Part shown: positions 17,782-25,758 of the stretch, piece after piece
How positions within the stretch are numbered: the stretch's first letter is position 1
Layout: each line of letters begins with the position of its first letter
Assembly: GCA_025355005.1 (NCBI GenBank)
Contig: JANXLV010000050.1
Span: forward strand, 1 to 45,259
Reading direction: 5' to 3'
Length of the DNA stretch: 45,259 bases
Source: Myxococcales bacterium
GTDB lineage: Bacteria; Myxococcota_A; Polyangia; Polyangiales; Polyangiaceae
Position numbers and translations under genes: made by a program
Notes under the pieces: generated by a model
What the model was told of the DNA's origin: nothing
Databases searched by the model: none
What the model saw: only the letters and a program-made list of their open reading frames with translations

Positions 17782-19263
17782 ATGAGCGACGGCACGTTCG
17801 ACTATTCGCAAGGGTTCGAGGCGGCGGAGGCCACCGGCAACGTCCGGCTCGGCAAGCTCGAGTCGATGTACGAAGAGCTGTTCGCGGAGGTGATCGAGGA
17901 CGGTGTCATCACGACCGAGGAGCGCAAGCAGCTCGATCGCATGGCGGACAGCCTTGGTCTGGACAAGGGCCGGCTCCGTCGCCTCGAGTCCGCGCTGCAG
18001 GCCGCGTACGAATCGCGCAACAAGGTCATCATCAAGGATCTCTCGGGCGCCGAGGACATGCCCGCGCCCACGTCGATCTCCCCGCTCGAGCCGGCGACGG
18101 ACCAGCGCACGCTCGCGCTCGAGCGCCGAATCAAGAGCCTGGAGGCCCGCGTGATCGAGCTCGAGCAGGAGCTCTCCGAGGCGCGCGCGCAGGTCAGCAT
18201 CGAGGTCGACTTCTCGGACGCCAAGGCGCCCGACAGCGTGCCCGAGGACGACATCGGAGAGCTGCTCCGCCGCGTCCGCGCAGACCCGCGCGACGACGAG
18301 ACGCTCCACGCCCTCTTCCGTCACTGGTCGCGAACGAAGGACGCAGACCGAGCCTTCCTCACGGCCGAGGTCCTGGTCCATCTGGGGCAAGCGAGCGCCG
18401 ACGAGAAGGTGGCGCACGCGGCTCACAAGCAGGTGGGGCTGATCCGTCCGAGCGCGCCCATCACGCCCGACGCCTGGAAGAAGCTCCTCTTCCATCCCGA
18501 GGAAGAGCCGCTGGTGGGGGAGATCTTCGGCGTGGTCGTGTCTGCCGTGCTGCTCGGGCGTCTGTCCGCGCTCCGCCGCGACAAGCAGCTCATGAAGATG
18601 GACCCTGCGAGGAAGCAAGACCCGGCCACGTCCACGGTGCAGGCCGTACGCTGCTTCGCGTGGGCGAGCACCATCCTCGGCATGCACGCGCCGCCTCTTT
18701 ACGTTGCGCCGGAGTTCGACGGCACCGTCGAGATGGTGCCCGGTGTGCCGCCTGCGTCCAAGCTTGGCGCCGCGTCGCTCTCGGGGCGTAGCGCGCAGGA
18801 GCTCGCGTTCATTGCGGGGCGGCACCTCGCGAACTATCGCGAAGAGCATTTCGTGCGCATGCTGGTGCCTGACGCGCGCGGGCTCGAGGAGATCTTCCTG
18901 GCCGCCCTGTCGATCGGCAATCCGGGGTTGCCGCTGGCGGCACACGTGAAGGAGCTCGTGGTGCCGATAGCCAAGGCCATCGAGCCCATCCTGGAGCCGA
19001 TGCAGCTCGATCGACTGCGCGGCCAGTTCCTGCGCTTCGTGGAGGAGGGCGGCCGCACGAACCTCCAGCGCTGGTCACAATCCGTGGAAGCTACATGCAA
19101 TCGCACGGGGCTCCTGCTCTCGGGGGATCTCGCGGCGGCGCAGAAGGTGCTCGGGGCGGAGGACAAGGCCCACGTGGAAGAGAAGATGAACGACCTCCTG
19201 GCGTTCGTGCTCTCCGATCGCTACGCGAAGCTACGTCGGCAGCTCGGAATCGCCGTCGGCTAG
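17782..19263 (+). CDS. TerB-like/coiled-coil protein of unknown function
   Basis: A 493-residue cytoplasmic protein. The N-terminal segment ELFAEVIEDGVITTEERKQL and LDKGRLRRLE resembles TerB-like (tellurite-resistance/DjlA-type) helical domains. A short coiled coil (LERRIKSLEARVIELEQELSEAR, about 118-140) and a helical C-terminal region follow. The latter has LFHPEEEPLVGEIFGVV and SGRSAQELAFIAGRHLANYREEH, known to me only from myxobacterial hypothetical proteins. AGGAGG at 17767-17772 supports ATG 17782 over TTG 17776. It overlaps the convergent membrane-protein gene by 33 bp. Divergence from a TPR scaffold gene suggests joint work; the function is not known. Confidence 0.7.
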   Translation: MSDGTFDYSQGFEAAEATGNVRLGKLESMYEELFAEVIEDGVITTEERKQLDRMADSLGLDKGRLRRLESALQAAYESRNKVIIKDLSGAEDMPAPTSISPLEPATDQRTLALERRIKSLEARVIELEQELSEARAQVSIEVDFSDAKAPDSVPEDDIGELLRRVRADPRDDETLHALFRHWSRTKDADRAFLTAEVLVHLGQASADEKVAHAAHKQVGLIRPSAPITPDAWKKLLFHPEEEPLVGEIFGVVVSAVLLGRLSALRRDKQLMKMDPARKQDPATSTVQAVRCFAWASTILGMHAPPLYVAPEFDGTVEMVPGVPPASKLGAASLSGRSAQELAFIAGRHLANYREEHFVRMLVPDARGLEEIFLAALSIGNPGLPLAAHVKELVVPIAKAIEPILEPMQLDRLRGQFLRFVEEGGRTNLQRWSQSVEATCNRTGLLLSGDLAAAQKVLGAEDKAHVEEKMNDLLAFVLSDRYAKLRRQLGIAVG

Positions 19264-20334
19264 CTTCTCCGGCTCCCACATCCGCGCGAGGACCGGGTTC
19301 TTCGCGCGTCGCCAGATGAACCCATCCAGCACGTAGTGTGTGAGCTGCGGCAAGGACAAAAGCGGCACGAGCAAGGAGCGCAGGCCCGACAGATCATCCG
19401 CGGCCTCGCCGAAGAGCCACGGCCGCTCGTGGTAGACGCCGCGATCCCAGAAGAGCTCCTCCACGTACGCCAGGAAAAAGAGCACCGACGCGAACGCGAA
19501 GATGCTCTTCATGAGCACGCTGCGCGCCTCCCCGCGGACCGCCTCCACCTTGCGCTGGTAGAAGAACACCAGACACACGTACGGGATGCCGTGCGCGAAC
19601 ACGTTCGTCACGGTGAACGCGTAGTCCGAGTCGAAGACCACCATGCCGAGCGTCCACGTGAGCGCCGTGGTCAGGATCACGAGCACCTTCCCCGGTATTG
19701 CTCGCGCCCTCCCTGATGCGTGCATGATGCATGTATATACGGCCCAGACGACCAGCGCCGCGACGGCGAGGCCCGCTACGGGAAGAAACGCCGCGCGCGG
19801 CATGGCCATGATGTCGCCAGGCACGAACCAGTCGAACCGCCGTGGCAGGTGCGCGTGCCAGAAGGCGAGGGGGCCGAGCGTGGCCGCGTATATCGCTGCC
19901 ATGTCGATCGCATGCGAGAGACCGCCGCGGCGCTCACCCGCGCGGGCGCGATACAGCATCACCCACCCTGCTTGTTGCCGCACGAAGTGGAGAATGGCGA
20001 GGTACGCAAGCGCGCGCCAGAACAGCTGCTCTGACACGCGGCACACGGCGAACGCGACAGCGAAGCACGCGATTGGCACCACCGTGTAGAGCACGGGCCT
20101 GCGTGTGCGCTCCTTGCGATCGAAGTACGTGCGGAAGGCCGTGGACCACACGTGCGCCACGTCCACGAGCAGCACAGCGGGCACCCACGCCCATCCCGGC
20201 GTCGCACCGGGCAGCACACCCGCCTCGTGTCCGATGACGAGCATCACCAGCGAAAGCAGCGCGCTGCCCCCGAATGCGAGCAGATCTGCTCTGCGCGAGA
20301 AGAGCCAGAGGCCGCTGCTTCCGGCTCGTGTCAC
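19231..20334 (-). CDS. Multispan membrane protein with conserved His motifs
   Basis: A 367-residue protein with about eight or nine hydrophobic segments. Histidines stand in conserved-looking contexts: ILHFVRQQAGW (about residue 115), NVFAHGIPYVC and LTHYVLDGFIWR near the C-terminus. Such patterns occur in membrane proteins with a metal or haem site, but I cannot assign a family. GTG 20334 overlaps the upstream FAD-protein stop by 4 bp (GTGA), so this is the sixth and last gene of the speD operon. Its 3' end overlaps the convergent TerB-like gene by 33 bp. Confidence 0.7.
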   Translation of the reverse strand: MTRAGSSGLWLFSRRADLLAFGGSALLSLVMLVIGHEAGVLPGATPGWAWVPAVLLVDVAHVWSTAFRTYFDRKERTRRPVLYTVVPIACFAVAFAVCRVSEQLFWRALAYLAILHFVRQQAGWVMLYRARAGERRGGLSHAIDMAAIYAATLGPLAFWHAHLPRRFDWFVPGDIMAMPRAAFLPVAGLAVAALVVWAVYTCIMHASGRARAIPGKVLVILTTALTWTLGMVVFDSDYAFTVTNVFAHGIPYVCLVFFYQRKVEAVRGEARSVLMKSIFAFASVLFFLAYVEELFWDRGVYHERPWLFGEAADDLSGLRSLLVPLLSLPQLTHYVLDGFIWRRAKNPVLARMWEPEKLADGDSELPT

Positions 20335-21947
20335 AGCCAGGACTCGAACGGGATGCTGCGCGCGGAGAGCACCTCCTCTGCCGCGCGGATGCCGTGATGG
20401 AACGCCTCCTCGAAGAGCGCAAGGCCGGACAGGTCCGTGTTGGCAAAGTGGATGTTCTGGAACGGCGCACGCGCCTTCTCGAGCGCGGACGCGAGGCCCG
20501 GCGTGGGGCGCACCATCGCATGGCCCCAGCGCATCACGTCCGCGCGCGTGCAACATCCGAAGATGTCGGGGTGGGCGGTCGCGAGATCGGTGAGGGCCAC
20601 GTCCGCCCATTCGTCGCGGCCAAGCGCGAGCAGCTTCTGGCGCTCGGCGCGTACGTCGTCGCCGGTGAGCGGATAGTAGTACGTGAGGACGGTGGGGCCA
20701 TGGTCCTGGCCAGTCTGGTGCGTGGCGGTCACGTAGCCGAGCGACGGCGACTCGGAGAGCACGCTGTCCCACGCAAACGGGAAGCCCACCCGCCGCGGCC
20801 GCTCCGCGAGCGTGAGGTTTGCCACCATCCACGGCGAGTAGTCGAAGCTCTGGAGGTGGGGCGGGGGAGCGGTGCGAAACGGCTCGATGAGCACCTTGGC
20901 AAGGAGCTGCGGTCCCGCAAAGATCACGCGGTCCGCGTCCATGCACATGGGAGTACCGTCTGCACGCAGCGAACACACGGACACCTTGCCCGTGTCGGGG
21001 CGCGGCCGAACGGACGTCACGCCCACGCCTAGCAACCGACGACCTGTCGCCTGCGAAGCGAGCACCGACACCAGGCGCCCGTTGCCTTCCGGCCAGGTCA
21101 GCACGGCCTGCGGCGGCGCGCCCGAAGACCTCTTGCGCGCCGCGAAGTAGAAGAGGCCTGCCCACGCGCTGGTGTGCTCGGGGGTCGTGCCGTAGTCGTC
21201 GCGGCAGGCGTAGCGTGTGAGCCACCGCACCCGGGAGTCGTGGAACCCCTTCTTGTCGAGCCAGTCCGCGAAGGTGGTCCTGTCGAGCGCGGTGATCTCG
21301 GCGTCGCTCGTGGATAGCGCGCGCGGGATCCCGAAGGCCCGGCGGCCCTTCGAGTCCTTCCACGCCGCGAGCGAATCGATCTCCGCGTTGAAGCGCGCGA
21401 GCTCCGCGTGGCACCGCGGATCATCCGTGGGCGGAATGAGCCCCTCGTGCCACTGGTCCTCGTGGAAGATGCGCTCCTCTGGATCGCGGCACAGATGCGA
21501 CTCCATCGCCACGGGCTCGCCGTCATGGTCGAACGCGGCGATGGCGCCCGCCTCGTCCAGGAAGCGCACGAACGGCTTGTTGTGCGCCATGGGCAGCGTG
21601 ACGTAGTGCGCGCCCCAGGGAGCCTGCGACGGCCCGAAGCTGCCGGAGCGCGCGGTGCCGCCGAGCACGGAGTCGAGCTCGACCAGCACGTAGTCGGACA
21701 CGCCAGCGCGCGAGAGCCTGCGCGCCGCGGAGAGACCCGCGACGCCGCCACCGACGATCACGATGCGCTCGCCCGTGGCGTTCGCCGTGTCTGCTGGCGG
21801 ACCAGTACCGTCGCGAAGGCGATGGCCCAGAAGCTCCGGGCGGAACGGGATCTCCCCGGGCGGAACGCGCGGCTTCTTCGTGCAGGCGGCGGTGGCCACC
21901 GGCAGCGAGAGCATCAGGGCGAGCACGTCACGGCGAGAAGGTTGCAT
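20331..21947 (-). CDS. Tat-exported FAD lipoprotein, flavin amine oxidase-like
   Basis: A 538-residue flavoprotein. The N-terminus has a twin-arginine signal (SRRDVLALML) with a lipobox ending at TAAC, so the folded, FAD-loaded protein is probably exported by Tat and lipidated. The dinucleotide motif IVIVGGGVAGLSAARRL follows (about residues 62-78), with GGTARSG; the C-terminal FANTDLSGLALFEEAFHHGIRAA fits the FAD-closing motif of amine oxidase/phytoene-desaturase proteins. The substrate is unknown. A polyamine is an attractive guess because speD and spermidine-synthase genes share the cluster. The gene lies 7 nt after the membrane-only SpeE-like gene. Confidence 0.8.
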   Translation of the reverse strand: MQPSRRDVLALMLSLPVATAACTKKPRVPPGEIPFRPELLGHRLRDGTGPPADTANATGERIVIVGGGVAGLSAARRLSRAGVSDYVLVELDSVLGGTARSGSFGPSQAPWGAHYVTLPMAHNKPFVRFLDEAGAIAAFDHDGEPVAMESHLCRDPEERIFHEDQWHEGLIPPTDDPRCHAELARFNAEIDSLAAWKDSKGRRAFGIPRALSTSDAEITALDRTTFADWLDKKGFHDSRVRWLTRYACRDDYGTTPEHTSAWAGLFYFAARKRSSGAPPQAVLTWPEGNGRLVSVLASQATGRRLLGVGVTSVRPRPDTGKVSVCSLRADGTPMCMDADRVIFAGPQLLAKVLIEPFRTAPPPHLQSFDYSPWMVANLTLAERPRRVGFPFAWDSVLSESPSLGYVTATHQTGQDHGPTVLTYYYPLTGDDVRAERQKLLALGRDEWADVALTDLATAHPDIFGCCTRADVMRWGHAMVRPTPGLASALEKARAPFQNIHFANTDLSGLALFEEAFHHGIRAAEEVLSARSIPFESWL

Positions 21948-21954
21948 AATGCAT

Positions 21955-22608
21955 CTATTCGCTCGGGACGAAATGAAGGGCGTCCGTCCCGATGGTGAGG
22001 CCCAGAAGCGCCACGGAGACGACACACGCGGGAACCGCGAGCCCGCCCCGCTCACGCGGCAGAAGCACGAAGCAAACCGCCGCAGCCAGCGCGGCGTTCA
22101 CGGCGCCGGTGAGGAGCGCGGTGCGCACCAGACCCAGCACCGGGACTGCGATCAGCGGGAAGAGGATGGACGCAATCAGTGACCCCGCGTAGTCCGAAGC
22201 GAGCGAAGTCGAGACCGCGTCATCCGCGCTCGCCTCCTCTTTCTGCAGGCGCATGAGCAGCGGCAGCTCCACGCCCACGAGCGCACCGACGGCGACGATG
22301 AACGCATAGAGGAGCGCGTGCTGCGCGCTGCCACCCACTTGCATGACGACGGGCACGCTGGCCGCGCCCGTGAGCGCGAGCGCGAGCTCGCACACGACAT
22401 ACGCACGCACCAGGTTCTTGTGGATGCGCTGGGATGCGAGCGCGCCAAGCCCCATGGCGAAGAGGTAGAGCCCCAACGTGATCGAGAACTCCCGCACGGC
22501 GTCACCGAGCGTGAAGCTGGCAAGCGTCGAGAGCGAGAGCTCGTAAATCAGCGCGCAGGCGGCGACCAGCGAGATGTTCGCCAGCAGAACGCGCCGCCGG
22601 AGGGTCAT
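21955..22608 (-). CDS. Membrane-only paralog of the spermidine-synthase membrane domain
   Basis: A 217-residue protein with about six or seven membrane segments. It aligns by eye with the N-terminal membrane half of the SpeE-like protein at 25759: shared YEL/FEL, LGD, YLFAMG.GA, G.ELPLL.RL and L..DYAG.LI motifs in the same order. It stops where the SAM-binding Rossmann domain should begin, so it cannot be a synthase by itself. It might pair with the full enzyme, act as a polyamine channel or carrier, or bind another partner. It is tightly packed in the speD operon (1 nt after DUF350). Confidence 0.78.
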   Translation of the reverse strand: MTLRRRVLLANISLVAACALIYELSLSTLASFTLGDAVREFSITLGLYLFAMGLGALASQRIHKNLVRAYVVCELALALTGAASVPVVMQVGGSAQHALLYAFIVAVGALVGVELPLLMRLQKEEASADDAVSTSLASDYAGSLIASILFPLIAVPVLGLVRTALLTGAVNAALAAAVCFVLLPRERGGLAVPACVVSVALLGLTIGTDALHFVPSE

Positions 22609-22609
22609 C

Positions 22610-22828
22610 TTATCCGTGGATCGCGGCGGCGATGATCAGGGCGATGCCGATGAACACGCTGCCGATGATGATGCTGAGGGACGTGTTCTGGTCATCCTCG
22701 ATCTCCTTGCGGATGGAGAACGGCGTCACCTTGACGATGATGAAGAACGCCATGCCGAACAGCATGAGCCCGAGGAGAACGAAGCAAGTCGTGTTCAGCA
22801 GGGTGTGTCCGAGCGCTTCGAGCTGCAT
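22610..22828 (-). CDS. DUF350 small membrane protein (YjfL-like, one repeat)
   Basis: A 72-residue protein with two membrane segments and the DUF350 pattern: a polar turn (FSIRKEIEDDQNTSLSI) followed by IIIGSVFIGIALIIAAAI. E. coli YjfL has two such repeats; this has one, so it probably forms oligomers. The family's function is unproven. Relatives sit beside polyamine genes in other genomes, as here. The spacing is 3 nt after DUF4178 and 1 nt before the SpeE-like membrane protein, showing a single transcript. Confidence 0.82.
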   Translation of the reverse strand: MQLEALGHTLLNTTCFVLLGLMLFGMAFFIIVKVTPFSIRKEIEDDQNTSLSIIIGSVFIGIALIIAAAIHG

Positions 22829-22831
22829 GGG

Positions 22832-23842
22832 TCATTTCCTCACAGGGGGACGCCCCTTCGTTGGATGTTCGGGAGCATACACGACTTCGTCTTCATCGAG
22901 CGGTGTGGAGACTGCCCAGGCGACCTCCCGCTGGTTCTGCTCCACGGAGAGCCCGCGGTCCTTGTTCTCGTAGTCAATCGCGGTCGATTCCTCGCCGATT
23001 CGAGGCACCCACGGCAACGCGCCCCACGCGCCGTCCGTGCGGGCCAGGCCCGAGTGCGTCTTCTTCCACGTGACGCCGGCATATCGCGCGGCGCCATCGC
23101 GGATCTCCACGGCGCCGGCCTCGACCTGCTCCACCACGCGGTACTCGTCGGGCAGCTCCACGAGCCACGAGAGGCCATGGCCCTTCCGATAGAGCAGGTG
23201 CTCGAGCCACGAGAAGCGGGGGTCGTCAAGGTCCTCATCCTCGGGATCGTCGTCAGGTGCGCTGCGTACCACCGTGGCGATGAGCTTGTGCGGGTCGCCC
23301 TTGACTGACACGCTGCCGCCCACCACGAGCTCCGAGTCCGGCTTCGCACCGAGCGCGACCTTCCCGTAGACGGGCTCACGCGCGGGCGCGAGCGACAGCT
23401 CCGCGAGCGTCACCTTGCGGCCGACGAACGTGCGCGGGTGCGCGTCCCCGTAGTCCACCGTGCCGACGCGCCCGCCTTGTCCGGACAGATCCACGTAGCG
23501 GTAGTCACGCGCCTCTTGGTCGAGCGGCGCGACATCGCCGTATGTGGCCACGCGTCGTGCGGAGTCGCGCTCGCCGATCACCCAGCGCGTGTTCACGAGC
23601 GCGCCAGGCGGCGGGACGTCCACGTCGAGCAGGGGCGCTTCGAACATGAGGTAGAAGCGTGCCGCGGCCTCCGCGAGCCAGCCCTCGCGTCCGGACGCGA
23701 ACACGGCGCGCCATTCGTTCCAGTGACCGCCGCCGCGCGAGGCGACGTGCGCCCGCCCGACGAGCTCGAACGCGTCCTTCTCCAGCTTGCCGCGCATGCC
23801 GACGGTGAGCTCCGTGGCGTTCTTCGGATCGTACTTGCTCAC
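22832..23842 (-). CDS. DUF4178 protein (no zinc ribbon)
   Basis: A 336-residue soluble protein with two DUF4178-like units: about 10-150 (VGMRGKLEKDAFELVGRAHV, then W.EW...F..G..GWLAEA) and about 205-325 (FSWLEHLLYRKGHGLSWLVE). The pattern 'W.E.Y.LY....GY.WLV' recurs in the plus-strand neighbour (24240), so the two are paralogs. DUF4178 proteins are of unknown function and occur with DUF350 and polyamine genes. The start is GTG 23842, overlapping the speD stop by 4 bp (GTGA). Confidence 0.8.
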   Translation of the reverse strand: MSKYDPKNATELTVGMRGKLEKDAFELVGRAHVASRGGGHWNEWRAVFASGREGWLAEAAARFYLMFEAPLLDVDVPPPGALVNTRWVIGERDSARRVATYGDVAPLDQEARDYRYVDLSGQGGRVGTVDYGDAHPRTFVGRKVTLAELSLAPAREPVYGKVALGAKPDSELVVGGSVSVKGDPHKLIATVVRSAPDDDPEDEDLDDPRFSWLEHLLYRKGHGLSWLVELPDEYRVVEQVEAGAVEIRDGAARYAGVTWKKTHSGLARTDGAWGALPWVPRIGEESTAIDYENKDRGLSVEQNQREVAWAVSTPLDEDEVVYAPEHPTKGRPPVRK

Positions 23843-24219
23843 GGCGTGGCTCCTCGCGCGATTCGCTGCACGCGCACCTGCTTCGCGCCCACCGTGCGCG
23901 CAAGGCAGCCTTCGTAGTCGAATCGCGCCTTGGGCTTGCATGAGTAAAGGTTGAGCGTGAGGCTGTGATGCTCGGGATACGTGTGGCACGCCAGGTGGGA
24001 CTCACCGAGCAGGTACAGCCCGGTCACGCCGCCTTCGCCCTCGAACTTGTGGAACAGGGGCTTCTCCACGACGTGGAGCGACAGCTCGGAAACGAGCTCG
24101 CCCAGCACGCCCTGGATGACCGAGAGATCACGCAGGCGCGCCGGATCGCACTCGGCGGCGTCCACGATCCACTCTTCTCCGAGATTCGGCACGGCGGAAC
24201 TATAACCGGCGTCGCTCAA
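23839..24219 (-). CDS. speD: S-adenosylmethionine decarboxylase proenzyme
   Basis: A 126-residue SpeD of the short bacterial/archaeal type. The self-cleavage motif GESH gives the pyruvoyl serine. The histidine five residues later and the cysteine twenty residues later match the Ser63/His68/Cys83 spacing of the Thermotoga enzyme, so it should be active. It makes decarboxylated SAM, the aminopropyl donor for spermidine synthesis. It is the first gene of a six-gene minus-strand operon. GTG 24192 is a likely alternative start: TATAGT lies exactly 6 nt before it (leaderless), and the residues before it do not look conserved. Confidence 0.92.
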   Translation of the reverse strand: MSDAGYSSAVPNLGEEWIVDAAECDPARLRDLSVIQGVLGELVSELSLHVVEKPLFHKFEGEGGVTGLYLLGESHLACHTYPEHHSLTLNLYSCKPKARFDYEGCLARTVGAKQVRVQRIARGATP

Positions 24220-24239
24220 ATCGACTACACTGCTATCGA
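24193..24239. promoter_or_regulatory. Divergent promoter region of the polyamine cluster
   Basis: Only 20 bp separate the outermost starts (24219 minus, 24240 plus). Minus strand: TATAGT (24204 down to 24199) six bases before GTG 24192. Plus strand: TACACT (24226-24231) eight bases before ATG 24240. Both suit leaderless or near-leaderless messages. I see no good -35 boxes, so an activator or alternative sigma factor may be needed. Any regulator here would control both arms. Confidence 0.45.
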
Positions 24240-25757
24240 ATGGCGGAAGCCAAATGTCCCTCGTGTGGAGCGCCGATCGTCTTCAAGATCGGCGCGTCGA
24301 TGTCGCAGGTCTGCGCGAGCTGCAAGAGCGTCGTCGTGCGCTCGGACCGCGGCCTCGAAAACCTGGGACGCGTGGCGGACGTGGTCACCACGGATCGCGG
24401 GCTCGCCGTCCACGATCGCGGCAACTTCCGCGGCCGCAACTTCGAGGTCCTCGGCAAGCTGACCCTCGCTCATCCTGCCGGCGGTAGCTGGGACGAGTAC
24501 TACGTGTCGTTCGACAGCCGCGATCCGGGATGGATCGAGGAGGCGCAAGGTCGCTGGAGCGTCATCTCCGTGGTGCAGGCAACGGCGCCGGATCCGAGCC
24601 AGCTCCAGGTGCAGTCGCAGGTGCCGCTGGGCACGTTCGGCGTGTTTGTCGTCACGGAGATCGGTCAGGGCACGTTCCACAGCGCAGATGGCGAGCTGCC
24701 GTTCGCCGCGCGGCCAGGCTCGCTCCGCAAGTTCGCCGATCTGTCCGGTGCGAACGGCATGACGGCGCAGATCGACTACGGGGATGGAACGCATCCACCG
24801 ATCGTGAACGTCGGTTACGAGGTGGAGCTCGCGGAGCTCAACGTGCAGCGCGTGGGCTTCGGCGCGCGCGGTCAGGTCGTGAAGTCGAAGGACACCAAGT
24901 GTCCGAGCTGCGGCGGCCCGCTCCCGCTCGCGTCGGGCCAGTCCGAGCGAATCGCCTGCAAATACTGCGGCGCGCTCTCCGATCTCGAGACGAACCAGGT
25001 CATCTCGCAGCAGGGCAAGGCGCGTCAGGAGCCGTGGCTGCCGCTCGGCGCGAAGGGCGTGCTCGAGAACGTGGAGTGGATGTGCATCGGCTACATGCAC
25101 CGCTCCACACAGATCGAAGGCGAGAGCTTCTCCTGGAGCGAGTACCTCCTCTACAGCGAACAGCACGGCTATCGCTGGCTCGTCCTCGACGAGGGTGTGG
25201 TGCGCTTCGGCTCGAACTTGCCCGCGGGGCAGGTCGACATCCGCGGTCTGCCGAACGCGGTCATGGTGCGTGGCGCCACGTACCGGAAGCGAAACTCCAA
25301 CACCGCGCGCGTGGACTACGTCCTGGGTGAGTTCTACTGGAAGGTCGCCATCAACGAGACTGTGTCGGCCGACGATTTCGAGAACGGCCGCTACATGGTC
25401 TCGAGCGAGCGCGCGCAGACCGGCACGCAGAACGAGCTGAACTGGACCTTCTCGCAGACCGTCCCGCGCGACGTTGTCGAGGCCGCGTTCGGTATCCGCG
25501 GGCGGACCGGCGCGTTCGGCGATCCGGGGCAGGCGCCCGCCGCGAATCGCGTTGGCGGCACGGGCCTCAACGGTCTCGTCATCGCCATCATCGTGATCTT
25601 CATCATGCTCGTCTTCATCGGCGCGTGCTCGTCCGCGTGCAGTGGCGGGAGCGGCAGCTCTGGCGGATACAGCAGCGGCGGCACCACTACTTACAGCGGC
25701 GGTGGCGGCGGCGTTCGCATCGGTGGCGGCTCGTCCGGCGGCTTCGGCGGTAAGTGA
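24240..25757 (+). CDS. Double zinc-ribbon/DUF4178 protein with C-terminal membrane anchor
   Basis: A 505-residue protein built as a tandem: zinc ribbon 1 (KCPSCG...CASCK, residues 5-29), DUF4178 unit 1 (about 45-210), zinc ribbon 2 (KCPSCGG...CKYCG, about 220-246) and DUF4178 unit 2 (about 265-420). A hydrophobic anchor (LVIAIIVIFIMLVFIGA, about 445-461) and a Gly/Ser-rich tail of about 40 residues follow. It would lie on the cytoplasmic side with the ribbons binding metal. Its function is unknown. It starts a divergent two-gene arm, one base from the spermidine-synthase start, which ties DUF4178 to polyamine chemistry or to membrane polyamine sensing. Confidence 0.82.
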   Translation: MAEAKCPSCGAPIVFKIGASMSQVCASCKSVVVRSDRGLENLGRVADVVTTDRGLAVHDRGNFRGRNFEVLGKLTLAHPAGGSWDEYYVSFDSRDPGWIEEAQGRWSVISVVQATAPDPSQLQVQSQVPLGTFGVFVVTEIGQGTFHSADGELPFAARPGSLRKFADLSGANGMTAQIDYGDGTHPPIVNVGYEVELAELNVQRVGFGARGQVVKSKDTKCPSCGGPLPLASGQSERIACKYCGALSDLETNQVISQQGKARQEPWLPLGAKGVLENVEWMCIGYMHRSTQIEGESFSWSEYLLYSEQHGYRWLVLDEGVVRFGSNLPAGQVDIRGLPNAVMVRGATYRKRNSNTARVDYVLGEFYWKVAINETVSADDFENGRYMVSSERAQTGTQNELNWTFSQTVPRDVVEAAFGIRGRTGAFGDPGQAPAANRVGGTGLNGLVIAIIVIFIMLVFIGACSSACSGGSGSSGGYSSGGTTTYSGGGGGVRIGGGSSGGFGGK

Positions 25758-25758
25758 T

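Noticed and set aside
17686..18945. A longer N-terminus for the TPR protein in the same minus-strand frame
   Set aside because: It would run antisense through the TerB-like gene, has shadow composition, and a good ribosome site precedes 17685.
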